NCBI GenBank assembly: GCA_036435485.1
Contig: CM071594.1
Span: 196,258,216 to 196,322,215 of the forward strand
DNA: 64,000 bases
Origin: Saposhnikovia divaricata
Lineage: Eukaryota > Streptophyta > Magnoliopsida > Apiales > Apiaceae
Reading direction: 5' to 3'
Shown here: one piece after another, positions 20,660-31,729 of the stretch
How the letters are laid out: every line of letters begins with the position of its first letter
Position numbering within the stretch: the stretch's first letter is position 1
Notes under the pieces: model-generated
The model's database searches: none
What the model saw: only the letters and a program-made list of their open reading frames with translations
Told to the model about the DNA's origin: nothing
Program-made: the position numbers and the translations under genes

Positions 20660-22824
20660 ATGGATAGAAATGTGTGCAACTCCCAGCAGGAAGTGGATGT
20701 GAGGAAAGGGCCATGGACTATGGAAGAAGATTTGATACTCATCAACTACATAGCTAATCATGGGGAAGGTGTATGGAACTCACTTGCTCGCTCTGCTGGT
20801 ATATTTATATGAATCTATCTCTGTTTTTTTTTTAAATTATATATTTACGTTGGTAATTTTGCGATTATATGTAATGATGCATGATTGAATACTCAGGGCT
20901 GAAACGGACGGGGAAGAGCTGTAGACTTCGGTGGCTAAACTACCTGCGACCGGATGTAAGGAGGGGTAATATTACAGCAGAAGAACAACTCATTATCATG
21001 GAACTCCATGCTAAGTGGGGGAACCGGTCAGTGCATCCATGCAAACAACATGCTTTTTGTCCTATCACTTTACCCATGCTTTTATGTAGTACATGAGGAA
21101 CATCGATCGTTGATCAAAGTTTTTTTCTTAATCCTCCGGAATTGATATATTAAACATGCATGGATCGATATATTTTATGTACTGATCAAATGTCATCCTG
21201 ACATAGCTAGCATATGCGTTTATAGTGGATCATATATACATGATTAGCAATTTCTTCAAACCATACCATGCATGTAATTAAGGGGTTGGAGTACATAATT
21301 TATGCAAAAGAATAATCAGGGATGATATGCTGATTGCTACTCTAATCTTTTTAAAATACTGATATGCAATTTGTATACTTTTATACATATAGCCGAGAAA
21401 ACATTGAAAGGTTAGATGAAGCTGCAAAGCTTTGGAGTGAACGTTCAGTCCAAAGAATCATTACTATTACACACAAACCAGTTTGACAAAACACAAGTTT
21501 CCACATTCAGGGGAGTCACCTTTTAAATTTTATGCAAGTTGAGTTAGGCACATCAAGTAGTACTGTTTGAATAGGAAATTAGATTAGCCGGGGAAGTAAT
21601 TAATATTGATTGGGTTGAAGTTGACATGTACCATATTACTGTTTTGGCTGTTTAGGACCAATGGACGTGGTCCTGTCATCTTTATTTAGATTTTAGAGTG
21701 TGTGTGTGCGCGCTAGACTGTTTCATGTGTCCGATGAAATTAACTTTATAGTTGGCATTGAAGCTGTGGTAATTACGGAAGTCTTCAATTTGAAAAGAGA
21801 GTATGAACAGGAATCCATAATTGATTTGAAACCATATATATATATGTGTGATATGACGACTTCTTTAAACAACAAAATAAATAACCAAACATGTAACATG
21901 CCTTTAATTCAATGTAATTTGATCAACATTTATCAACTATATAGTACCCTTGCATGCTTCTCGTTGAGACTGGAACCGTATGCCTACCAATTGTGTTTCC
22001 ACATCTCAGGTCCTCTATGGCGTGCAAACAACCCCACTGCACTTCTCGAAACTACTCAAGCTCAAACTTTTATAGAACTTCAATTGATTTTAATTAGTCG
22101 AAACTACTCAAACTCGAACTTTTATAGCACTTCAATTGATTTTATTTAGTTGGAAGCTGCATTCAAAAATCATTCTCAACATCATAACTTGAAAGCTTTG
22201 TACTTAAATGTATAAACATCCCATGTTGATCATATAATTAATATATTTCATGATCATGCTTCTACATATCTACCAGAGTTGCGTATATTTTAAATGTAGT
22301 AAGGATTTAATTATATGTTTAGTGCAGGTCCTAAAATGGTTATGATAGATATGGTGTATCTTATTTAGATACTCTGATCTGATAGAGAGATATTCATGCG
22401 TAACATTAAAGTCACTTGTATCAGGAAGTAACTTATTTTCTCTTGCAGGTGGTCTAAAATTGCAAAACACTTGCCAGGAAGAACTGACAATGAGATAAAG
22501 AACTACTGGAGGACCAGAATCCAAAAGCATATTAAGCAAGCCGAAAATTGCACTAGTAGTACTGCACAAACTTGTAATTCTAATATTTCAGATCATAATC
22601 ACATGATAAACTATAATGATCAAGCTACCACAAGCAGCCTTATGTCTTCTTCCTGTCATCCTCCTGATCATCACCAAGCTTTTGATCAGACTACGTACTC
22701 TCCTCCCACGTATCCCGGAAACCTAGATAATCTACAAGCTCTCAGCTTTCCTCCTGATCAACCCAACGACAATATGTGGAGCATGGAGGATATTTGGTCT
22801 ATACAGATGCTCAATGCTGAGTAA
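20660..22824 (+). CDS. R2R3-MYB transcription factor, subgroup 19-like
   Basis: Three exons, 20660-20798, 20897-21026 and 22449-22824, join in frame (645 nt) into 214 residues; all introns are GT-AG and sit at the two classic R2R3-MYB positions (inside Gly47 and Arg90). R2 begins KGPWTMEEDL with Trp19, 39 and 59. R3 has Ile72 in place of the first Trp, as is usual, then Trp91 and Trp110, ending in KNYWRTRIQKH. The Asn/Ser/His-rich C-terminus ends MWSMEDIWSIQMLNAE (199-214). This matches the subgroup-19 activation motif (W-S-M-[ED]-[DE]-[IL]-W) of MYB21/MYB24/MYB57 and Antirrhinum MYB305/340. Those proteins act in the nucleus in stamen, petal and nectary maturation downstream of jasmonate and bind JAZ repressors. 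Membership is strong by motif; the exact orthologue is not determinable here. Intron 2 is long (1.4 kb) with no inserted element recognised. Confidence 0.93.
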
Positions 22825-23384
22825 TCCATGCTTCTATGTTCACTTTTATCTAGCTATATTACATGTATCTCTATAAACATACAAGTATACTCATAGAGCT
22901 ATATACAAATTAATAATTACTACTACTACTATATATTTCCTAATCCAACTTTGTACTAAGATCAGTATTACATCAATATTGTATCAATGTACTTCCCTTG
23001 ATCCCTATAATATAATTCTTCTGAGCAACTATCAAACTGTTAGATATGAATGTGGTGACATCTTTGATTATGTAGCCAAAGAAAAAATTAGCATGTATGT
23101 GATATGTTGTACTATGCCAAAATAATTTGAATTTCCTAATTTGGTAAGATGATGTTTAGGCCTAATTACAGTTTAATTGTGACTTATGTCTAATTATTGT
23201 TAATCAAATTAAACTTAGGAGATTATCTAATTATAACTTGATAGAAACATGTAGCTAACTTAATTTTGATTAGGTCATCACAAAAGGAGTTGTCATGCTC
23301 AAATATTAATTAATCTTCCAAGATTGTCTAATTTTATTTTCCAAGGTTTATTTGTTTAAGTGTGAGCTGATCGATGTTAATAGT
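22825..23384. other. MYB 3' flank, no other gene
   Basis: This holds the MYB 3' UTR and AT-rich DNA. No further gene or bounded element is recognised. Confidence 0.5.
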
Positions 23385-23720
23385 TCCAAGAGATTCTTAA
23401 ATAAGTTCTAAAGTCTAAAAATAAATAGCATGAAAAAAAATTGGGCTCTTAATGGCTATTAAAAAATTTAAGAGTTTCATCTCTCACCTCAATTTTAAGA
23501 GCTACTACATAGCTCTTAACTATTTTTTACTAATAAAATATTCATTTACACATAGTTTGATTTAATTGTTTGTCATGATTATGTTTGAAATATTAATAAA
23601 ATATAAATTACAGTCAAGATAAAGAGTATTGTTAGAATTGACACGAAAATCTATTTACTAACTTGCTTAGAACCATATAATTTATATTATATTTAGTAGC
23701 CAATTAGGAAATTGTATTAG
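23385..23720. mobile_element. Degenerate relative of the 4289 MITE
   Basis: Internal words match the 4289-4691 element in order (AGCTCTTAACTATTTTTTACTAATAAAA, AGAATTGACAC, TTAGTAGCCAATTAGGA). The terminal repeats are no longer recognisable. Confidence 0.55.
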
Positions 23721-23757
23721 TTGAGTATTAGAATCTTTTGGGGTTGAACCTACCTCT

Positions 23758-24010
23758 GTAAGAGCATGTTCAACAATCTCTCAATTGCCTCTTAAATGTA
23801 ATTTTAAACATAACTATGACATGTATTCAAATCTAATCATGTGCAAGGTAATATTTATTATTAAAAAATAATAAAGTATGTAGTAGCTCAATTGAGGAGA
23901 GAGAAGAGGTTCGCAAGTTGTTTTTTAAGAGTCAGTCCAATTTTTTCTCATGCTCTTTATTTTTAGATTTAAGAGCTCATTTAAGTAGAGTCTCTTGGAA
24001 TTGCTAGTTG
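23758..24010. mobile_element. Possible MITE related to the GAGCATCTCC family
   Basis: It begins TAAGAGCATGTTCAACAATC and ends near CTCTTGGAATTGCTAG, a weak inverted match. The family is uncertain. Confidence 0.35.
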
Positions 24011-24505
24011 ATGTATTTGTGTACATTTAAAATTTTTAAATTTAAAATTAATTTTAGTTCCAAAAATTTAAATACCTACTTTTTTCCAACTTATTTTTCT
24101 CATATCAATTTTTAAATATTTTAGTCATCTTTTAACTCGTATTATATTCTTTACATAAATTTATATTTTATACTTTTATATTTTGTTTAAATATAAAAAT
24201 TTCTACTTTTCTAATCATTTTTTTAAAAATAAATTTACTTTAAGTAAAATTAATCAAACAAATATGCCTAAATTAAAATTAAAATTATCATTTTTCACTT
24301 TAAAGCGAATGAATTACCTTTTAAATTATAGTAACATTTTTTAAGTTAACTACTATATTAATGTGTTGATCTTGAGAAGATTACACTAGGTATAATCTTA
24401 ACATTATCCTTTCAACAAGCGAGAGAACATATGGAAGCTTGTATATATAGATACTACGTACGGAATAGTTACTGAACAAATGAACTAAACTATATATAAA
24501 TTTAA
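24011..24505. other. AT-rich intergenic DNA, no gene seen
   Basis: Nothing recognisable apart from the left target duplication of the next element (24496-24505). Confidence 0.5.
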
Positions 24506-24993
24506 GGGTTAAATGGCGTTTTGATCACTCAATTGACTGGAAACTTGCAATTGGGTCATCAAACTCAAAAAGTTTTCAGTCACATCATTGTACTCTTAAA
24601 AATTTTCATTCAGTTCACTGGCCATTACAATCCGTTAAAAATTAGACGGAAAACTGACTAAGTTTGGTGAGTTTGCTTGAATAAATCCACCGTGGCATGT
24701 ACAGTCAGCTGAAGCGGCGTTTTTCGTCACTCAACTAATGTGCAGTCAGCTAAGTTTCTAGTAAGTTCGGTGATCAAAACGCTACTTCAGCTGACTGTAC
24801 ATGCCACAATGGATTTATTCAAGCTAACTCACAAAACTTAGTCAACTTTCCGTCAAATTTTTAACGGAGTGTAATGGCTAGTGACCTGAATGAAAATTTT
24901 TAAGAGTACAATGATGTGATTAAAAACTTTTTAAGTTTGATGACCCGATTGCAAGTTTCCTGTCAGTTGAGTGACAAAAATGCCAATTAACCC
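24506..24993. mobile_element. Long-TIR MITE, Mutator-like
   Basis: 488 bp, nearly all of it two inverted arms of about 220 bp (GGGTTAAATGGCGTTTTGAT at the left; the right end is its diverged complement ending TGCCAATTAACCC). Flanks are ATAAATTTAA (24496-24505) and ATAAACTTAA (24994-25003), a 10-bp duplication with one mismatch, which points to Mutator-type transposition. No coding is present. Confidence 0.8.
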
Positions 24994-25003
24994 ATAAACT
25001 TAA

Positions 25004-25469
25004 TGAAATAAGTGAGAGATCGATAGGCGGGAGAAGACAATTATATTTTTCACTTCCCATATAAAAAATCAAGATATGCTTTTTGCACATATCCAAGTTC
25101 GTGTATGGCTTAATTTGTGTATATGAAACTTGACGTAAACCTAATTTCATGAGTTCTCATATATTTAACTACATAGTACAACACACACTTTGCTCATCAC
25201 CAGGATTAGGTACAATGATAATTGTTTGGTACAAGCTGGGGTGGGTGTCCTGCATTGTAATTTAATTTCCTAAATAAAATTCAAAGCTATATATGTAACT
25301 AGGCAATAAAATGACTTAACAAAAAAAAAAAAACTAGGCAATAAAATGGGACTCTTGAGTAGTTCTAATTTAGTTCTTAAGTACTTGTGTCGGAGTACAA
25401 TAGGTGTTCAAAAACAAACTAAAGTTACCAAGTGTATTTGTTTAAACAGTAAAACCAAACCAAACATAC
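25004..25469. other. Intergenic DNA, no gene seen
   Basis: No gene or bounded element is recognised. Confidence 0.5.
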
Positions 25470-25580
25470 TCAGTATATCCCGTTTAGAATGGGATTTGGG
25501 AGGGTAGATTGTACGCAGACCCTGTCCCTATCCTGAAAGTAGCGAGACTGTTTTCGTGCAGACCCCCGACTTAGCGCATA
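25470..25580 (+). mobile_element. SINE 3' region (Angio-domain-like)
   Basis: GGGAGGGTAGATTGTACGCA followed by GACCCTGTCCCTATCCTG and GCGAGACTGTTTTCGTGCAG resembles the conserved 3' part of angiosperm SINEs (GGTAGAgTGTACGCAGACC...GAGGCTGTTTCC). No intact box A/B head or poly tail is evident, so it is a relic. The identification is from memory of the consensus. Confidence 0.5.
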
Positions 25581-25734
25581 AAAATGAGTGATGTTTGGGA
25601 AAATACCTTAGCCCGTGGCCTTATACACACAGGACTTACCTCGAGTTCAGTGCTTTTGTATGAGCAAAAATGATAATATATTCAAAACAACATCACCACC
25701 ATCACTGCCACCGCTGGAATTCAACCATTTCTCT

Positions 25735-26130
25735 CCCACCTCTCTCTCTCTCTCTCCCTCTCCTGCACACCCCGCTGAACACCATCGCCACAGTGGTGGT
25801 CTTCCCGTCGCCCATATACGCGCACAGCACACAACAAGCACACACACTCGATACATACCACACATCAAACACACACACCCCCTTCGCCACACACATGTCC
25901 GCCTCCCTTCTTCCTCTTCTTGTCGCCACCAGACTGCCACGACTACACAACCGCCAACGACCCCGCACACACATCAACACCCACGCACACCAAAATACAC
26001 ACACGCACTCTCGCACAGCACTGCACAACACACATACACATCCTTCTTCTTCCTTCAACTGAATCTCCAACACAATTCACCCAAATTCCTCAATTTACAA
26101 AACCTAATTTTTCCTCAATTACCAAGTCAC
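25735..26130. repeat. CA/CT-rich low-complexity island
   Basis: Strongly strand-asymmetric DNA (C, A and T with almost no G on the plus strand), starting with (TC)n and continuing as CAC/CACA-rich text. It is GC-richer than its surroundings. It is open in several frames on both strands only because G and stop-forming words are scarce, so no protein is called. It could be a 5' UTR relic. Confidence 0.75.
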
Positions 26131-26566
26131 TAAAATACCCTCTATCCTTAAGCAAGTAAAAGTTATTTAAGAATGAGATTCGTGAATCGATCTCATACAC
26201 ACGCCATAAAAGTATAGATTACAAATTACCGTGGAGAATTCTCTCTCTCTAATCAAAACACATGTCTATATACTATTCTGATTAATATAATATGTTCTGG
26301 GCCACTTCTGATGTACCAACTACCAATGGAAATCAAAATTGCTTGATAAACAATATTTGAGAACTTATGGTATCCTGGATTCCAATAATTATTCTTTTTA
26401 AACAGTAAGTTAGTGATTTTAAGTTATTTTTAATAAGTAATGTAAGTCAAAGCTATATAACAACAGTTTAAAATTAAATTTTGATAGCAATTATTTTTTT
26501 AAATACCTTATTTTAATTTTAAAATCTATAATTTTGTAAAACTCTAATATCATGCACTATATATAA
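26131..26566. other. AT-rich intergenic DNA, no gene seen
   Basis: No gene or bounded element is recognised. Confidence 0.5.
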
Positions 26567-27364
26567 TCTATTAAAATCGTGTTTCACGGCGGCGTCATAA
26601 TTTTTGTTAAAAGAATTTAGTGTATATTTATTTTATATTATATAATCAGTATTAAATTTTAATCATCAACACGATGCTTTTTAATGGATCGTTTTCTCGT
26701 GAAATACGATTCTTTCTGTTGAGTTGCTTTCCGATCAAAATTGAAATCACAATTTTAACATAATTATACAATAAATTCTATCCTTAAAAATCAAAACTTA
26801 AAAATAAAATAAAATTTCAACATGTTTGGAGAATATCAAATTTTAGTGGTTAATATGCACTTTTGTAGTGAACGGTAAACATGTTCGGAGAAATCTCAAC
26901 TTCATCTTCATATTTAATGAAACTGAACAATAATATGATTATTGTATGAATAAAAGGAGACGTATGAATCATTTATTCTTAAATTAATAAGATTTATGTA
27001 CATATGAACCCTAAAGAAAATTATAGTCCTCCAATGGAATGTCCTTTTATTATACTATCATTTTTCTTAAAATATGAAGATATTTCGGTATAGGATTAAT
27101 ATTGTATTTATGAATATATTTTCGTAATGCATGTACAATTAAGTTGTATAAAAAAAAAAAATTAAATAAAGAATTTCTAAGAAAAAAATAAATAATTTCA
27201 AAAGATTATAAAATATTCCACCTTGCGACCACCTTCATATTTTACATTCATTTAAATTTCTAATTATATTTATTTTATATGAATTCAAACTCTTCTTCTC
27301 TATATATTTAAATACATATTTTACTTGCAACAAACTTTTAATTATACGTTTTTATTATATATAA
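26567..27364 (-). mobile_element. Old Helitron copy, 3' part
   Basis: Plus-strand GTGTTTCACGGCGGCGTCATAA at about 26579 and the following text (TTTCTCGTGAAATACGATTC) align with the two better-preserved Helitrons downstream. The CTAGT terminus is lost. The next copy probably inserted into its body. Confidence 0.55.
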
Positions 27365-29124
27365 ACTAGTTGATAAAGCCGCGATTCGCGGCGGCGTTAC
27401 AATATTTTTAAAAAAAATTCAATACATTTATGTTATATTATAATATTAATATTAAATTTTAATAATTAAATAATCTTCTCTAATGAATCAATTTCTTGTT
27501 AAATACGATTCTTTCGATTGAGCCGCTCTCTCGTTAAAACCGAAATCCAAACTTTTTAACATATATTATAAAGACTTATATAATATTTTTTATCTATAAA
27601 ATCGAACCGTAAAAAAAAAATTATGGCTTCAGTATCAAATTCTAATAGCTAATACAATATTTTCTAGCGAGCCGTCTTCCCGTTAAATACGTTTCTAGTC
27701 GCTCTTATTTGAAACCGAAATTCTAACTTCATTATATAAAGAGAGTGAATTCCAATTTTTATATTCTTTAAACTTTCTAATATTTATGGAGTCTTAAAAG
27801 ATGAAAATACATCTTATATTTTCTGTATATTATAGATATTCTTGTATTTATTTACAGTTTCCGCGTGGGAATGTCATTCTGTTATGTTAACATATTAAAA
27901 AAAATTAAAATACGAAGACTTTTCGTTACGGGAATAATATTACATTTATGGATATATTTTTGTAATGCAAGTATAATTAACTTGTATAAAAAAGATAAAA
28001 TAAAGGATTTCTAGGATAAAAAGATGTATAGTTTTAAAAAATCATATAAGACGTCTCCACCGTCCTCGTATTCTACTTCCAATAAAATATTTTATTTTAT
28101 GTATTAATTATATATTTAAACATCTTTTATACGGTCTTATCTAATGAACCGCTTTCTTGTTAAACACAATTATTACTATTGATTAGCTCTCTCGTTAAGA
28201 CCAAAAACCTAACTTTTACATATATTACTTGTACGATAATGTTTATCCATAAAAATCAAATCCTAAAAATAAAATAAAATTTATAACATCATATGATATT
28301 TTAATAGCTAGTACAATCTTTTATAGTGAGCCGTCTTCCCGTTATACAAATTTTGAGCCGCTCTCGTTTGGGATCGAAATTCTAACTTCATTACATATTA
28401 TTGATGATACTTATCTTACACAACAATTTTTTCCCTTGAAATCAAAGCCTAAAAAATATAGTGAATTCCAATTTATACTTTCTAGATTTTCTAAAATTTT
28501 TGGAGTTTTAGAAAATGAAAACACATCTTATTTTCTCTTTATATTATAGATACTCCTGTATTTATTTAGGATTCCTGCATGAGATTGTTCTTTTACTCAT
28601 TGTTCTTTTATTATGTTAACACATCAATTCTTTTCTTTTTAAATACGGTGACTTTTTTCATGACAATAGTATTGGATTTATGAATAAATTTTCCTAATAT
28701 AAGTACAATTAACTTATATAAAAAATATATAATTTAAGAAGAACGTACTTTCTATAAAATATTTAATTATATGTCTACTCTATATATTCAAACACCTATT
28801 CTAGTTCTAGTAGAACTTTTATTTATATATTTTTTATATAAATTCGAACTCTTATTCTCTATAAATTCGAACTCCTATTCTACTTTCAATAGAACTTTTA
28901 ATCGTATGCCTTATAAATACTTATTATACTTCCAATAGAACTTCTAATCATATGTCTTCCCTATAAATTCGAACTCTTATCCTTTATAAATTTGAACACC
29001 TATTCTATTTCTACTTCTAATATGCTAATTGATATTTTTATATTTATTAGTGTTTCAAATTCTAGAAAATTAGAAAAATCGATTGAGACAATATTAGAGA
29101 GCCACCTAAACTCCCGCTATCCTC

Positions 29125-29192
<68 letters not shown>
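27365..29192 (-). mobile_element. Non-autonomous Helitron (longer copy)
   Basis: On the minus strand the 3' end reads GCCGCG-AAT-CGCGGC (6-bp hairpin), then TTTATCAA and CTAGT at 27369-27365, followed by T: the standard Helitron terminus. The 5' end (AAAGGAGGATAGCGGGAGTT at about 29110-29130 on the minus strand) runs into an expanded (TA)n, so the initial TC cannot be located. No Rep/helicase is encoded. The body consists of repeated TTCGAACTC / CTATTCTACTTC phrases and ATACGATTC / GCCGCTCTCTCGTT words. Confidence 0.75.
29127..29192. repeat. (TA)n tract at Helitron 5' edge
   Basis: Uninterrupted TA repeat of about 66 bp that masks the Helitron 5' terminus. Confidence 0.95.
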
Positions 29193-29196
<4 letters not shown>

Positions 29197-29653
29197 TTAA
29201 ATAATAACCTTTTATAAATTTGAACACATATTATTCTACTTACGATAGAATTTTACAATTAACATAATTCTTTCTATAAAATCGCTATCTCGTTTAATCA
29301 TACCCGGCTTTAACATAATTAAAATTATTTAAAAAAGTAATTTTTTTTATTGACTTAAAATTTTGATAAATATAAATTAAAAAATTTTATAACTTAATTG
29401 TAGTCAGCCACGATCCCGTATTTTCCTTTGTATAATATAAAATATGATATGAAGAAGATATTTTACTCTTTTTTATGAATTCGAATTACGTAATTTTTTA
29501 TATCGAAAATGTTAAAAATATTTTAATTATATTTTTTCATTATTAGTTTGAATTCTTCTTTGCCATAAATTTGAGGGAGTTTTTCGAATTTTTCCTTTTT
29601 ACAAATTCAAATGTCTTTTTTGCTTCGATTTTGTTATAGAAAATTTTAATTAA

Positions 29654-30451
29654 ACTAGATGATAAAGCCGCGCTTTGCGGCGGCGTTACAATATTTTTAA
29701 AAAAATTCAATACATTTACGTTATATTATAATATTAATATTAAATTTTAATAATTAAATAATCTTCTCTAATGTATCAATTTCTTGTTAAATACGATTCT
29801 GTCGATTGAGCCGCTCTCTCGTTAAAATCGAAATCCCAACTTTTTAACATATATTATAAAGACTGCATGAGATTGTTCTTTTACTCATTGTTCTTTTATT
29901 ATGTTAACACATCAATTCTTTTCTTTTTAAATACGGTGACTTTTTTCATGACACGGTGACTTTTTTCATGACAATAGTATTTGATTTATGAATAAATTTT
30001 CCTAACATAAGTATAATTAACTTATATAAAAAATATATTATTTAAGAAGATCATACTTTCTATAAAATATTTAATTATATGTCTGCTCTATATATTCAAA
30101 CACCTATTCTAGTTCTAGTAGAACTTTTATTTATATATTTTTTCTATAAATTCAAACTCTTATTCTCTATAAATTTGAACTCCTATTCTGCTTCCAACAG
30201 AACTTTTAATCGTATGCATTATAAATACTTATTATACTTCCAATAGAACTTCTAATCATATGTCTTCCCTGTAAATTCGAACTCTTCTCTTTTATAAATT
30301 CGAACACCTATTCTACTTCTAATATGCTAATTGATATTTTCATATTTATTAGTGTTTAAAATTCTAGAAAATTAGAAAAATAGATTGAGACGATATTAGA
30401 GCGCCACCTAAACTCCCGATATCCTCCTTTATATATATATATATATATTGA
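29654..30451 (-). mobile_element. Non-autonomous Helitron (deletion derivative)
   Basis: 798 bp. On the minus strand it starts TC (30451-30450) preceded by A and ends with hairpin GCCGC-AAAGC-GCGGC, TTTATCAT and CTAGT (29658-29654) followed by T, so it sits between A and T as Helitrons do. Its two halves match the ends of the 27365-29192 copy; about 1 kb of the middle is missing, with the junction near 29875 (AAAGACT/CTGCATGAG). An internal 20-bp phrase (CACGGTGACTTTTTTCATGA) is duplicated at about 29934-29973. Confidence 0.85.
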
Positions 30452-31189
30452 TGTGTTCCATACAAATTCAAATTGGGATTTCTATAAAATTTCGAATACT
30501 TTTGTTTATTTTGAATATGCTATGTTAAAAATATAGTTATATGGCTTCGTTATAAATTAGAATTCTTTTTTCCTATCGATTCAAATTGCTCTGGATTTGT
30601 TTTTTTCTCAGAAATTTGAATGACTGCTCTACTTCAAATATGTTTAAAAAAATAAAAAAAAATATTAATTTGTAGTTGATTCAAAATTTTCTCCTCTATG
30701 ACTTCAAATACGTGTTTCTATTTTAAATATAAATATTAATGAAATGATGTTGTAGTTAAATATTCTTTGTACTACATTTTGTAAATGCATTGAAACATGT
30801 GATTATATAAAAATTGAATTTTTTTTATTTTTCAATTTTTAATCATTTATTCTATCTTGGTTAATCGTTCGTGTGAGCAACATACAAGTAGAAAAATATT
30901 AATAAAAAAAATCCTATAACTTTATTGGCTTTACCACCTAGTATAAAATTTCTTGTCACTTTGGTTGCCTCCATGAGCTCTACACTTCTTTTTCAGATAA
31001 GCTATAGAGTAACCAATTACATCTTCAGGATCTCATGTACCAGCGACTCAATCCAAACCCGTGACTGAATTCAAGCCTGCTTCTCCCCCAAACAAGTATT
31101 AATATTTTGCCGGCGGCTTTAAGATTAATTCATAGAGATCGGAGTCTAACATAAGTTCAGTGTTATCTACTCAGGGAACCCAACTTAAC
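30452..31189. other. Intergenic DNA, possible Helitron end
   Basis: No gene seen. GGCTTTACCACCTAGT at about 30938-30953 resembles a plus-strand relic of the same Helitron 3' end but lacks the hairpin. Confidence 0.4.
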
Positions 31190-31703
31190 TGTTGGATATT
31201 TTAGTGTAATTGGATTGACTAGTTGATCAATGTAATCGTAATGTTACATCGAACAAGTCGGGAGAATGCGGAGTGCATGCTCTGTTCGAGTTCGTTATGA
31301 TTTCAGAATTATTGCTTATGAGACATGTTTATTGGCATCAAACACATCTGCTAGAATGAGATGTGTCTATTGGGAAAAGACACATCTTGAGATGTGTTTA
31401 TTAGCATTGGACATGACTATTGGAAATGGGATGTGTCTTTTGCCGGATGTGTCTTTTGGCAAAAGACACATCTTGAGATGTGTCTATTGGTAAAAGACAC
31501 ATCTGTTGACATCTATATATAGGTGTGACATTGATCATTTTCCGGACAGGTTCATTTGAATTTCACAGCAAAACACGTTCTCTCTTCTTGCAGAATTTCT
31601 GACTTTATCCGATTGAATTATTTGGGTGAACCACAAATAACTTCAATCTGAAAGTGTTCACACGACTTCAGAAAAATCCAAGTAATTACCATATTCCCCA
31701 ACA
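31190..31703 (+). repeat. 5' LTR of Copia copy 1
   Basis: 514 bp. It contains repeated GATGTGTCTATTGG / AAAGACACATCTTGAGATG phrases and a TATA-like CTATATATAGG at about 31511. An 18-bp piece of the phrase is duplicated relative to the 3' LTR. Confidence 0.93.
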
Positions 31704-31729
31704 AAGATTGAAGTCATTTGTTTCTGAAG

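Noticed and set aside
21700..22149. 149-codon plus-strand frame
   Set aside because: Lies wholly in intron 2 of the MYB gene, has no domain and AT-rich composition.
25615..26159. Several overlapping open frames up to 172 codons on both strands
   Set aside because: They arise from G-poor, CA-rich low-complexity DNA; all frames are open and none shows a domain or start context.
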